Positions 49,466 through 58,080 of a stretch of DNA of 64,000 bases are shown piece after piece (positions within the stretch are counted from its first letter, which is position 1; each line of letters starts with the position of its first letter). The DNA comes from Salinicoccus carnicancri Crm (GTDB taxonomy: Bacteria > Bacillota > Bacilli > Staphylococcales > Salinicoccaceae). Location: the NCBI RefSeq assembly GCF_000330705.1, contig NZ_ANAM01000008.1, positions 496,001 to 560,000 on the forward strand, in the 5' to 3' direction. The notes beneath the pieces were generated by a model. The model searched no databases. It saw nothing but the letters and a program-made list of their open reading frames with translations, and was not told the DNA's origin. Made by a program: the position numbers and the translations under genes.

Positions 49466-50731
49466 ATGAACACTTTTCTTGAAAAGATGAAAGCGGAGAT
49501 GCCGGATGACAAAACTTCCGAGAGACTGCACGCACGGATCCTTGAAATATCCGAAATCGGCCGGACCGGAGATGAAGGCTCAAAACGCATGGGCTACTCC
49601 GGCTTGGAAATTGAGGCAAAGGAGAAAGTCACCGGATGGATGGAGGATATCGGAATGAGTGTCCGCACTGACGGGGCCGGCAATGTATTCGGAAGATACC
49701 AGGGCCATGATGATTCTGAGGTATTGATGGCGGGCTCCCACCTGGACTCTGTACCGAACGGGGGCCATTTCGATGGCGCGGCGGGTGTGCTGTCGGCGCT
49801 CGAGATCGCAGAACTGTGGCATGAATCCGGGTATACACCGAGGCATTCCTACGAAGTCGCCATCTTCTCTGATGAGGAAGGCAGCCGCTTCAACAGCGGG
49901 CTTACAGGAAGCCGGGCATTCATGGGACTGATTGATGAAGATGAACTGGATAAATACCGTGATTACAAAGGTCAGACGATCGATGATGTACTGGGGAATA
50001 TCAATTCGGACCGCAGACGGTTCCTCTCATCAAGAGGCCGGGACTGCAACATAAGGATGTACGGGGAAATCCATATCGAGCAGGCGAAACAGCTGGAGGA
50101 AAAAGACCTTCCTGTCGGCATTGTGAGCGGCATTGCAGGAGCGACGCGGACTAATGTTACATTCAGAGGCGAAGCCGGGCATGCGGGATCTACACCTATG
50201 CATCAGAGGAATGATGCGCTTGTCCAGGCATCGGAATTCATCCGCACACTGCCGGAAGTCGCGGCATCAGTGAGCCCGACCGCGGTGGCCACCGTGGGCA
50301 AGATGGAAGTCAGCCCGAACGGCGTCAATGTCATCCCGGGCGAAGTCGAACTCGTCGTGGATGCAAGGGACATCAATGAAGACCGGCAGACGGAGCTCAT
50401 CAAAGGTGTGAGGAGACATGCTGAAAGCATAGCTGAACAATCCGACGTCACGGCACGGATAGATCTCACCACACGCATCATGCCGGTACCGATCCGGAGT
50501 GAAGTGATTGCCGGCATGGAGGAATCCTTCAGACGGCAGGGACAGACCCCTTTCCATCTGCCGAGCGGCGCCGGCCATGATGCGATGAGCATCGGTACAA
50601 AGTATCCGGTCACCATGCTTTTCGTCCGCAGCATCGGAGGTATCAGCCACACACCGGAGGAATTCAGCCATGTCAGTGACATCAGGGATGCCGTCCTCAT
50701 ACTCAAGGACTTCTTCGAAAATCTCGAATGA
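49466..50731 (+). CDS. M20-type amidohydrolase (allantoate / N-carbamoyl amino acid hydrolase family)
   Basis: A 421-residue zinc enzyme. Metal-binding and catalytic segments: 'VLMAGSHLDSVPNGGHFDGA', 'IFSDEEGSRFNSGLTGSRAF', 'FRGEAGHAGSTPMHQRNDAL' and 'PSGAGHDAMSI'. These match the AllC/HyuC branch, which splits ureido or carbamoyl groups from amino acids or allantoate. AGGAGTG precedes the ATG. It is divergent from the pxp operon; a role with carbamoylated or cyclic amino-acid derivatives fits but is not proven. Confidence 0.9.
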   Translation: MNTFLEKMKAEMPDDKTSERLHARILEISEIGRTGDEGSKRMGYSGLEIEAKEKVTGWMEDIGMSVRTDGAGNVFGRYQGHDDSEVLMAGSHLDSVPNGGHFDGAAGVLSALEIAELWHESGYTPRHSYEVAIFSDEEGSRFNSGLTGSRAFMGLIDEDELDKYRDYKGQTIDDVLGNINSDRRRFLSSRGRDCNIRMYGEIHIEQAKQLEEKDLPVGIVSGIAGATRTNVTFRGEAGHAGSTPMHQRNDALVQASEFIRTLPEVAASVSPTAVATVGKMEVSPNGVNVIPGEVELVVDARDINEDRQTELIKGVRRHAESIAEQSDVTARIDLTTRIMPVPIRSEVIAGMEESFRRQGQTPFHLPSGAGHDAMSIGTKYPVTMLFVRSIGGISHTPEEFSHVSDIRDAVLILKDFFENLE

Positions 50732-50738
50732 CGCAAAA

Positions 50739-50770
50739 AAGGTTCAGATCTATTTGATCTGAACCTTTTT
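50739..50770. terminator. Bidirectional terminator
   Basis: GGTTCAGATC (50741-50750) / GATCTGAACC (50756-50765) with A run before and T run after; serves the convergent genes on both sides. Confidence 0.92.
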
Positions 50771-50773
50771 CAC

Positions 50774-51475
50774 TCATCCGAGGAACTCCTGCACCATATG
50801 TTCACGCTTATCCAGCATGATCTGCTCTGCCTTTATACCCAATCCGCGCAGCAATGCAATGTTCTCTATCAGAAACGCATCGCTTCCCACTACGTAGAAC
50901 AGGCCATCTTTATCTTCAGCAAGGTTTCTCACATGCTGATAATATTCATCCCGGTCATCCACGAACTTTGAGGTGAACCCTTTTTTTGGTGCCGATTCGA
51001 AAATACCGGGGAAAAGATGATCTTTTGAAGAATCGATGTTCAGTGAATACAGGCTCCTCACCTCATCCGGGCGGTTCATGTATTCCCGCACAAGCGGCCG
51101 GAACGTCGCCAGTCCGACGCCAGCGGAAAGGAGATAGACATTTTTCCCCTCCCTTTTCAGCGGCACATTGGAATGTGTCTTGAATATTGCCACAGGACTG
51201 CCGGCATCGAGGCCCTCCAGCATATCCTTGAATTCAGAGCGCTGCTTCCGGATGCGTGTCGTAATCCCTATGGATGCCTCATCCGGCAGTGTCGAGATGG
51301 ACATATGGCGGACCAGCCCTTTATCAGGCTTCTCACCCGCGTTGAACCCTTCAAGCCCGAGATGCGTGTGCGAACCTTCCTCCCAGGTGAACCCATCCGG
51401 ACAGTCCAGCATATACGTCCTTATCTCCGGCGTTTCCTGAATCACCCTGTTTATCTTCGTCCAATGGATTTGCAT
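50774..51475 (-). CDS. FAD/NAD-binding oxidoreductase (ferredoxin-reductase type), Fur-regulated
   Basis: A 233-residue soluble flavoprotein-like reductase. FAD domain: 'EGSHTHLGLEGF' and 'LVRHMSISTLPDEASIGITT' (the R-x-x-S motif). NAD domain: 'KNVYLLSAGVGLATFRPLVR' and 'FYVVGSDAFLIENIALLRGL'. There is no iron-sulfur domain. A Fur box lies in its promoter, so a role in reducing ferric iron from siderophores or in iron-poor metabolism is likely. Convergent with the M20 enzyme gene. Confidence 0.85.
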   Translation of the reverse strand: MQIHWTKINRVIQETPEIRTYMLDCPDGFTWEEGSHTHLGLEGFNAGEKPDKGLVRHMSISTLPDEASIGITTRIRKQRSEFKDMLEGLDAGSPVAIFKTHSNVPLKREGKNVYLLSAGVGLATFRPLVREYMNRPDEVRSLYSLNIDSSKDHLFPGIFESAPKKGFTSKFVDDRDEYYQHVRNLAEDKDGLFYVVGSDAFLIENIALLRGLGIKAEQIMLDKREHMVQEFLG

Positions 51476-51518
51476 ATATTAAACAGTCTCCCGTCATCAT
51501 TTTATCAATACAAGTATA

Positions 51519-51547
51519 AGTATATAACAAGTGATAACGATTCTCAA
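51519..51547 (-). promoter_or_regulatory. Promoter with Fur box
   Basis: On the minus strand TTGAGA (51547-51542), 17 bp, TATACT (51524-51519). TGATAACGATTCTCA (51532-51546, plus strand) matches the 15-bp Fur core TGATAATNATTATCA at 11 of its 14 fixed positions and covers the -35 and spacer. Confidence 0.75.
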
Positions 51548-51596
51548 TTAAATGATTCCAAAGATACAATACCGGCAACCAAATACCCGACGGCTT

Positions 51597-52502
51597 TTAC
51601 TGATCCTCCACACCCAGTTCTTTCCTGGCCATCTTTTCATATTCGTCCATGCCGGATTCCATCGCAAATTCTGCAATATCTACTGAAAATGAGGACATGA
51701 GTTCCATCATGTGCTCTTTCATGCCCGGCCAGCAGTAGCCGCCGGCCGCCTTATAGGCTGCTATCAGATTATCGAGTCCATCTTCGCCAAACACTCTGTA
51801 GTGGCCCATGAAATCTTTCGATATATCCGAAACTTTCGCCTCGGTCCAGTCGATGAGACCTGTGACATTGGATTCACTATCCACCATGATATGACCGGGA
51901 TGCAGATCCCCGTGAATCAGGCCTGTCTCTTTCGGCCACATTTCCTCTGCTTCAATCCATCCCATCCACCGGTCCCACAACGCATCGGAAACACCGAAAT
52001 GGTTCCTGACCTTTATCATGCGTTCTTTCATATTTTTCCTCAGACCACCGGGACCGATGGTTTCTATCCCTGCCTCCCGGGCTTCAGCAAGAGGGATGCT
52101 ATGCAGATCCGCCATCGTTTCTGCAAGCGTCCTTGTAAAGTTTTCAGGCAGATTCTGATTATCAATTTCGAATATATAGTTCTGGATTTCCGGATCGATC
52201 GTCCCCGACGGCACACCGCCAAGACTCTGATAGGCGATCAGATCCTCTTCATATATCTCCCATACAGGCACTTCAAAATCTACGTTCCGCGCAATTAATT
52301 CCAGTGCCTTCTTTTCAGGCTTCGTCCGGACAAATACATCCTCCCTTCTCGGTATTCTCAACACCCAGTTCCTATTCTTCTTGTCCGATCCGAAAACAAC
52401 CTGGAAATCGAGTCCTGAATTATTTTCCACCAAATTTTTTCGGTTCAGTTCCAAGCCATGCGATTCGGCCAGTAGTGCGATTTCGTCCATCGTTCTTCCC
52501 AT
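51597..52502 (-). CDS. mph: Macrolide 2'-phosphotransferase-like kinase
   Basis: A 301-residue aminoglycoside/macrolide kinase-fold protein. The N-terminal 'NNSGLDFQVVFGSDKKNRNW' and 'VLRIPRREDVFVRTKPEKKA' are very like Mph proteins; the catalytic loop is 'TGLIHGDLHPGHIMVDSESN', followed by 'VTGLIDWTEAKVSDISKDF' with the metal aspartate. Start ATG 52502 behind AAGGAG. Mph enzymes inactivate macrolides with GTP. Whether this chromosomal member confers resistance cannot be seen. There are no mobile elements around it and base composition fits the host. Confidence 0.85.
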   Translation of the reverse strand: MGRTMDEIALLAESHGLELNRKNLVENNSGLDFQVVFGSDKKNRNWVLRIPRREDVFVRTKPEKKALELIARNVDFEVPVWEIYEEDLIAYQSLGGVPSGTIDPEIQNYIFEIDNQNLPENFTRTLAETMADLHSIPLAEAREAGIETIGPGGLRKNMKERMIKVRNHFGVSDALWDRWMGWIEAEEMWPKETGLIHGDLHPGHIMVDSESNVTGLIDWTEAKVSDISKDFMGHYRVFGEDGLDNLIAAYKAAGGYCWPGMKEHMMELMSSFSVDIAEFAMESGMDEYEKMARKELGVEDQ

Positions 52503-52584
52503 GAAACCACTCCTTAAAATTCATTACATAACCTTACCCTCATGAGGGTAAAGTGAAAACAGTTTATTTCAGGAGAGTGATCCC

Positions 52585-53433
52585 ATGGACCACAACCCAA
52601 AAATACAGCCACCCGCCATCATCATCTATGCAGTCCTGGCCGCAGCATTTCTCTTCGTCTCCGGTGAAACCGGCAGTTATCTTTTGGAAAATACAAATCT
52701 GCCGTTGAATCTCGTCCGTTTCCTGCAGGGTGTCCTGTTTGCCGTTCTTACTCTGGTTATCCTCTTCTTCGTGCGGCGTAAAGACAGGAGAATCATACGA
52801 AAGATCAAGCTTGGCGGACCCGATAGCCCGGGCAGGATGAAAACAGCCATACTGATTCCTTTCATCCTCATCTCTCTTGGAATACTCAGCGCAGATCTCT
52901 TCGGGCTCATTGAAAATACCTCGTTGAATCTGACGAGGACCGTCATGACGGCGCTGCTGCTCAATACGGTTACAGCATTCCTGTATGAGGCGTTTCCCGA
53001 AGAGCTGTTTTTACGCGGCCTCATATATGAACAGCTGAGGCGGAAATTCAGCTTTCCCGTCTCTCTATTCTCCCAGACCGTGATTTTTCTTTTTGTTGCG
53101 GTATCAAGCTTCCTGCTGCAGTCTGCCCTGTTCGGCGAACCCGTATCCATCACACCGGACTACGTCATACTGATATTCTTTTTTGGTCTCGTTCTCCAGC
53201 TGGTCAAGGAATACACAGGCACACTCTGGATGAGCATCATATTCCATCTCATCTATCTTGAGGCGGCACGGTTCATCTCCGGCGCATCAAATACACAGGG
53301 AGAAGGACTGATTGTATACGACGAGCTGTTCCCGGGCGCAATGGTCATCTACCTCTCATTCCTGTGCGTAGTATTGGGGAGCCTCGCCTGCTTTTCCATA
53401 CTGGTCTTCAGGCTTAAAAAGCATAATATATGA
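52585..53433 (+). CDS. CPBP-family intramembrane protease
   Basis: A 282-residue protein with about eight membrane helices. The catalytic EExxxR motif lies in 'EAFPEELFLRGLIYEQLRRK' and the second motif in 'TLWMSIIFHLIYLEAARF' (FxxxH). Family members are CAAX-type or bacteriocin-immunity/processing proteases (Abi, PF02517). AGGAGAG precedes the ATG. A lone gene; no peptide gene was noticed next to it. Confidence 0.85.
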   Translation: MDHNPKIQPPAIIIYAVLAAAFLFVSGETGSYLLENTNLPLNLVRFLQGVLFAVLTLVILFFVRRKDRRIIRKIKLGGPDSPGRMKTAILIPFILISLGILSADLFGLIENTSLNLTRTVMTALLLNTVTAFLYEAFPEELFLRGLIYEQLRRKFSFPVSLFSQTVIFLFVAVSSFLLQSALFGEPVSITPDYVILIFFFGLVLQLVKEYTGTLWMSIIFHLIYLEAARFISGASNTQGEGLIVYDELFPGAMVIYLSFLCVVLGSLACFSILVFRLKKHNI

Positions 53434-53448
53434 AAGTAATATTGTCTG

Positions 53449-54186
53449 TCAGGCATTTTTCACCGGCACCACCATAAACCCGTCTTCAGTGTTGCCGAAC
53501 ATCATGCCTTCTGCCCTGCCATGATAGATGCTGTACATGCCGTAGGCGCACAAAAAAGCATCGATCTTATCTTCTGTGTGTTTATGCTCTTTGCGTGTGA
53601 GGGAAGTCACGTCTAAAGTGAGCTTTGAACTAAGTCCGCTGACATGCCCCTCGGCTGTTTCTATTCTTCCAAACCGATTGAGCAGTATTTCCATCTGCCG
53701 GCATGTCTCGTCAAAAGGGACTTTGGGTTTCCGTTTATACTTCACCGGGTAAATTTCCGGGAACAGACCGCAGCAGATGCCGGTAGGGAATGTCTCGATG
53801 ATATTGGATTTTGATTCGGTGAAGCCGACCTCTGTATCAGGAAATTCCCCTTGTATCATCTTCATCAGCGTTTCACCCCGTATATCTCCGAAAACCTTCA
53901 TGAAATAGCTCCTGTTTGAATTGAAGGCGGACAGTCGGTGCCCGTGGATCCTCGTCCGCATCAGTGCGCCTTCCGCCCCTCTCGAACCGGTCTCGTTGTT
54001 TACGATCAGCGGTGCGTCGATGGCGATGCACATGTCATCCCCGCTGTAGTTCCTGATGATCTCCAGTATTTCTTCATTCGTGTAAATGCCGGCATCAAGA
54101 AATTTCACCTCTCCACTTCCAATGATTACACAGATTCCCGACTCATTTTTATAAGTCCAGGCCAGATCGATTCCTATGAACAGCAT
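53449..54186 (-). CDS. DUF429 protein (RNase H-like fold nuclease family)
   Basis: A 245-residue protein beginning MLFIGIDLAWTYKNESGICV, the characteristic DUF429 start with the first acidic residue in 'GIDLAW'. Then 'DDMCIAIDAPLIVNNETGSR', 'GFTESKSNIIETFPTGICC' and 'HTEDKIDAFLCAYGMYSIYH' carry the other acidic residues, as in RNase H-like folds. The frame is open far upstream, but the ribosome site GGAAAAGGG fixes the start at 54186. Biochemical role in the family is not established. Confidence 0.82.
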   Translation of the reverse strand: MLFIGIDLAWTYKNESGICVIIGSGEVKFLDAGIYTNEEILEIIRNYSGDDMCIAIDAPLIVNNETGSRGAEGALMRTRIHGHRLSAFNSNRSYFMKVFGDIRGETLMKMIQGEFPDTEVGFTESKSNIIETFPTGICCGLFPEIYPVKYKRKPKVPFDETCRQMEILLNRFGRIETAEGHVSGLSSKLTLDVTSLTRKEHKHTEDKIDAFLCAYGMYSIYHGRAEGMMFGNTEDGFMVVPVKNA

Positions 54187-54306
54187 ACATCTACGCCCTT
54201 TTCCTGTAATATTGTATCTATGATACCATCCGACATAATCCGGATGGAAATTATCGAGAGTTTTCTCCTGCCGCTCTCTACAATAAAGATTGGAAAGGAC
54301 GGGGAA

Positions 54307-55179
54307 ATGATGCTTAAAACATTGAATGATGTGATCGACTTCATAGAGGACAATCTCGCGTACGATATCAGAATCGAGGATGTTGCAAAATACATCGGTG
54401 AGTCGGACTACCACTTCAGGAAGATATTCCAGTACATCAGCGGCATGCCGCTCAGTGAATATATCAAAAAGAGGAAGCTGGCCAAAGCAAATCGCGATCT
54501 GGTGGACGGACAAAGCGTGACGGATACGGCATTCAAATACGGCTATCAGTCCATCGACGGTTTTACCAGGGCGTTCAAATCCTGGAGCGGCTATCTGCCC
54601 TCTGAAGTCTACAGGGATAAGATCATCGTTTCTTTTCCGAAACTTTCATTCTATATCGACGTCAGAGGAGGAGAAAATATGGAAGTACAGATTAAAGAGC
54701 TGCCGGCGTTCACGATCGCCGGCGTCAAACGGAGGGTGCCGATGCAGTTTGAAGGTGTAAATGATGAAATTGTCAAACTGGCTGAAAGCATCACCGGGGA
54801 ACAGAGGACGAAGATGCATGAATTGATGAATATGGAGCCCGCCCAGATTGTCAATGCGTCATATGATGCAGACGAAAAGTTTTTGAAGGATGAAGGCGGT
54901 CTGACCCATGTAATCGGTGTACCGACTACAGAAACGGATATCAGTCCGCTGCTTGACACAGTGGAAATCGCTGCCCACACATGGGCGGTCTTCCCGAATG
55001 CGGGCCCCTTCCCGGAAACACTCCAGAATACGATGGCACGCACCTATTCCGAATGGCTGCCGTCATCCGGGTATGAAGTCATCGATGTTCCGTCATTCTC
55101 GTTCACCAACATGGATGAGGATAAGGAGAACCATGCTTACAGCGAAGTATGGATACCGGTGAGACCAAGTCACAGTTGA
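54307..55179 (+). CDS. AraC-type regulator with GyrI-like ligand domain
   Basis: A 290-residue transcription factor. Residues ~1-105 hold the two HTH units of AraC/XylS ('NLAYDIRIEDVAKYIGESDY', 'QSVTDTAFKYGYQSIDGFTR', 'FKSWSGYLPSEVYR'). Residues ~125-285 are an effector-binding (GyrI/BmrR-like) domain: 'VQIKELPAFTIAGVKRRVPM', 'WAVFPNAGPFPETLQNT', 'NHAYSEVWIPVRP'. This fusion is common for drug or peptide sensors. GGAAAGGACGGGG precedes ATG 54307; a longer frame overlaps the divergent gene and is not used. Confidence 0.88.
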   Translation: MMLKTLNDVIDFIEDNLAYDIRIEDVAKYIGESDYHFRKIFQYISGMPLSEYIKKRKLAKANRDLVDGQSVTDTAFKYGYQSIDGFTRAFKSWSGYLPSEVYRDKIIVSFPKLSFYIDVRGGENMEVQIKELPAFTIAGVKRRVPMQFEGVNDEIVKLAESITGEQRTKMHELMNMEPAQIVNASYDADEKFLKDEGGLTHVIGVPTTETDISPLLDTVEIAAHTWAVFPNAGPFPETLQNTMARTYSEWLPSSGYEVIDVPSFSFTNMDEDKENHAYSEVWIPVRPSHS

Positions 55180-55289
55180 TAGAAACGGAAGACAGGAATT
55201 CCCTTTATATACTTCCTCATATTATAGTAATATTAGATGGACACTATCACACCCCGGCACATGCCGGTATGGAACAGGGGAAAATTTTG

Positions 55290-56171
55290 ATGAAGAAGAA
55301 ATCGAATGAAAAGAAAGCCGGATGGATCGTCCGGGAGCCGGAGGAACTGCTGAAGTTCCTGTTTGAAATGATGCCGTCAGAAAGCAGAAAGGCAGTTAAA
55401 GGCATGCTCAGCCGCGGACAGGTCACTGTAAATGACACTGTAACGACACAGTTCAATGAGACACTGACACCCGGCGACCGTATCACCATCCTTTCCCAGG
55501 GTGCCAATCCCAAAGTGAAAGTCAGGGGGATTGAAATCCTGTATGAAGATGATGATCTTATCGTAATCGACAAGGAAGCCGGTCTGCTGACGATCGCCTC
55601 GGATAAGGAAAAGCAGGCGACCGCATACCGGCAGCTGTCGGATTATGTAAAAAGCGGCAATCCGAAAGGCCGTATTTTCATTGTGCACCGGCTGGACCGT
55701 GACACTTCGGGCGTCATGCTGTTTGCAAAAAGCAAACAGACCCAGCAGCGTCTGCAGAATGCCTGGAAGTCCAGCGTGCGGGAGCGGACGTACATTGCAC
55801 TCGTTGAGGGCACCGTCAAGGAAAATGGCACAGTCACTTCCTGGCTGACGGAGGATAAGACGCTTACGATGCGTTCAAGCTCCAGGCCGAACAAAGGTCA
55901 GAAAGCTGTGACCCGCTATAAGGTATTAAAAGCAGGCCGGGAATCATCCTTATTGCAGGTGAACCTGGAGACAGGCCGCAAGAATCAGATCCGTGTCCAC
56001 ATGCAGGACATCGGCCATCCGATTATCGGGGACAAAAAGTACGGTTCCCGTAAAAATATCATCGGCCGTCTTGGGTTGCATGCAAGTGCACTCCAGTTCA
56101 AACATCCTGCAACCGGCGAAATCATGCGTTTCGAATCGAAAACCCCTGCAGCATTCACACGCAAAATCTGA
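55290..56171 (+). CDS. RluA-family 23S rRNA/tRNA pseudouridine synthase
   Basis: A 293-residue enzyme. An N-terminal S4-like RNA-binding part ('SRKAVKGMLSRGQVTVNDTV') precedes the catalytic domain with the RluA signature 'FIVHRLDRDTSGVMLFAKSK' (catalytic Asp), then 'RERTYIALVEGTVKENG', 'LLQVNLETGRKNQIRVHMQD' and 'PIIGDKKYGS'. Start ATG 55290 behind AGGGGAAAA; an in-frame start at 55149 overlaps the upstream gene. The exact uridine is not predictable from here. Confidence 0.92.
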   Translation: MKKKSNEKKAGWIVREPEELLKFLFEMMPSESRKAVKGMLSRGQVTVNDTVTTQFNETLTPGDRITILSQGANPKVKVRGIEILYEDDDLIVIDKEAGLLTIASDKEKQATAYRQLSDYVKSGNPKGRIFIVHRLDRDTSGVMLFAKSKQTQQRLQNAWKSSVRERTYIALVEGTVKENGTVTSWLTEDKTLTMRSSSRPNKGQKAVTRYKVLKAGRESSLLQVNLETGRKNQIRVHMQDIGHPIIGDKKYGSRKNIIGRLGLHASALQFKHPATGEIMRFESKTPAAFTRKI

Positions 56172-56197
56172 AGCAAAGTCAGACACAACTATGCACG

Positions 56198-56232
56198 AAA
56201 AAGGCAAAGCCCGGGAGGCTTTGCCTTTTTCC
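56198..56232. terminator. Bidirectional terminator
   Basis: AAGGCAAAGCC (56201-56211) / GGCTTTGCCTT (56217-56227), A-rich before and T-rich after; it serves the pseudouridine synthase and the convergent lipoprotein gene. Confidence 0.92.
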
Positions 56233-56238
56233 ATGAAG

Positions 56239-57057
56239 CTAATCTCTCTGTGTAAGCGTGATGGACGGATAATTCCGCAGTATGACAATGTCACCCTCTT
56301 CAAAAGAAGTGACAAATGACGACATGCCGCCGTACTCTGAATCACCCAGGGAGAAGCGTGCCTTCACACTGTCCGGATGTGTGTATGTTTCAAGAGTGCC
56401 GAACTGCCCTTCATCTTCTGCCGTGATTTCATATACACCTGCGGGGAAATCCTCACCCACAACCCACATGCCTGTGAACAGCTCGGATACTTCCTCCGTT
56501 TCATACGGCGTAAAACTCACATTTTCCAGACCATTGATTTCAATCGACTGTCCCTCTTCCAGAAAAGCGAGCACCTCGCCTGAACCATAATCCTGCGCTT
56601 CCTCTTCACCATTGAGCGTCGTGCTTAAAATCGTCCGGTCCGAATCATCGCTGATGAACAGGTTGCCTATGCCGGTATCGGCAGCAATCACATACCTGCC
56701 GGCAGGAATATCATTTCCGACTGCATGCGTGCCGGATTCAAGAGTCGTCTCCTCCCCTTCGCCCAACAGGCCGCTGTAGTCCTTCGGCTGGACTTCAGTT
56801 TCTTCAGAATCACTGTCCGTCCCTTCAGACTGACCTTCGTCGGATGTTTCCGTATCAGCCGTCCCGGCTGTATCCTCCGATGTTTGTCCTTCAGCTGCAT
56901 CCTCTTCCGTCGGCTCCTCCTCGGCAGAATCATCGCTGTTCACCCAGCTGTTGATTTCATCCGCCAGGGAATTGAACGGATTACTGCAGGCACCGAGGAA
57001 CAGAGTACTCCCCAGTATCACTGTGGCAAATTTTAATGATGCACTCCTGTTTTTCAT
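56239..57057 (-). CDS. Lipoprotein with acidic linker and two repeated beta domains
   Basis: A 272-residue lipoprotein: lipobox 'STLFLGACSNPF', a ~70-residue linker dominated by D, E, S and T, then two similar beta-rich halves, 'ESGTHAVGNDIPAGRYVIAA' and 'FTGMWVVGEDFPAGVYEITA'. The repeated 'VG-D-PAGRY' pattern suggests duplication of one small beta domain of about 60-70 residues, seen in exported firmicute proteins. Acidic composition fits a salty outside. Start ATG 57057 behind GGGG. Function unknown. Confidence 0.8.
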   Translation of the reverse strand: MKNRSASLKFATVILGSTLFLGACSNPFNSLADEINSWVNSDDSAEEEPTEEDAAEGQTSEDTAGTADTETSDEGQSEGTDSDSEETEVQPKDYSGLLGEGEETTLESGTHAVGNDIPAGRYVIAADTGIGNLFISDDSDRTILSTTLNGEEEAQDYGSGEVLAFLEEGQSIEINGLENVSFTPYETEEVSELFTGMWVVGEDFPAGVYEITAEDEGQFGTLETYTHPDSVKARFSLGDSEYGGMSSFVTSFEEGDIVILRNYPSITLTQRD

Positions 57058-57221
57058 AGTAATAACCCCATTCACAAGTTTGTAACAATTCAACTTAATT
57101 ATAGGGCTGTGCTGGAGAGCGGTCAAATCGGATTGGGGACATCAGCTACTCCGCTTTTCCAGGGTTCTATACAGCTGTGCCGAAAGCCAGGTGGTATCTT
57201 GGGCATGTCCCTCTTTGTCCC

Positions 57222-58037
57222 TCAGCCTTTTGCAATTAATTCCTCCTGCTCTTCTGACATTTTACCAAACAATTTGTCGAGTTCCCCGTCCTCCGCCTTT
57301 TCAGCATAGTTTTCCAGCAGACGGCGGTTCGTCCCGGCATCTGTTATCTTTCCTAATTCATCCTGGATCCGTTTTGCGTTTTTGGCGATTTTCCTGTGCC
57401 TGACGGATGACAGCTTTCCAAAATATTTTGCAGAAAAGCGTACCTTTTTGGCCCGCTTTCTAGTCTCATGGACTTTCTCAAAGTCATCCAGGTCGACATT
57501 TTCATACTCATCACCCAGTCTTTTATACTTTTTAATGAGATGCTTTTTGATATAGGCGTCCCAGTCATCCCTCTCTTTCAGTGTAAGGTGCCTGATTCCA
57601 GTCTCTGCCGTCTCTATGGCAGACTCTGCAGTTTTTACATTGGTCTTGTTGAATGTCCGGCGCATTTCCCTGCGCCGTTTTTTTCCGAGATAGTTGAACA
57701 GTGCCCTGTACCGATCGCTCAAGCCGGGCTTTTGACGCGCAATTTCGGCACACCACTCCGTCAGTATATCCACTTCGCGCACCGGACCGTAAATCAGAGC
57801 CAGTTTCCTCAGCTCCCCGTTCAGCTTCTGATACTCTTCGCCATCCATCACCTTCTTAAGAAAGCTCAGCATGCTGCGGAGCTTCCTGCTGTCCGTGCGG
57901 ATCCGATGGGCCGCCTCTTTGTCGAATGGATTATTCTGATAGTCGGTATATGATTTCTTCAACTTGTCCATACGTCTGCCCAGTCTTTTCTGTATCTGTT
58001 CCATGATCTCCTGAGTCACCTTTCGATTCCACCTCAT
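57222..58037 (-). CDS. CHAD domain protein
   Basis: A 271-residue, very basic helical protein. The CHAD pattern of conserved histidines and basic residues is visible: 'FDKEAAHRIRTDSRKLRSML', 'IYGPVREVDILTEWC', 'FEKVHETRKRAKKVRFSAKY' and 'RIQDELGKITDAGTNRRLL'. CHAD domains bind polyphosphate. The start is not certain: ATG 58037 has only a weak site, and ATG 58004 has AGGAG 3 nt upstream. No polyphosphate kinase or CYTH gene is adjacent. Confidence 0.88.
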   Translation of the reverse strand: MRWNRKVTQEIMEQIQKRLGRRMDKLKKSYTDYQNNPFDKEAAHRIRTDSRKLRSMLSFLKKVMDGEEYQKLNGELRKLALIYGPVREVDILTEWCAEIARQKPGLSDRYRALFNYLGKKRRREMRRTFNKTNVKTAESAIETAETGIRHLTLKERDDWDAYIKKHLIKKYKRLGDEYENVDLDDFEKVHETRKRAKKVRFSAKYFGKLSSVRHRKIAKNAKRIQDELGKITDAGTNRRLLENYAEKAEDGELDKLFGKMSEEQEELIAKG

Positions 58038-58080
58038 ATATTTACGGTATGCTTCCCCGTTGCGGCAGAAATTATGACGG

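Noticed and set aside
51597-52502. Acquired macrolide-resistance cassette
   Set aside because: The gene is Mph-like, but no insertion sequence, leader peptide or foreign composition surrounds it, so transfer is not supported.
53938-54306. N-terminal extension of the AraC-type regulator
   Set aside because: It would overlap the DUF429 gene on the other strand; the ribosome site lies directly before ATG 54307.
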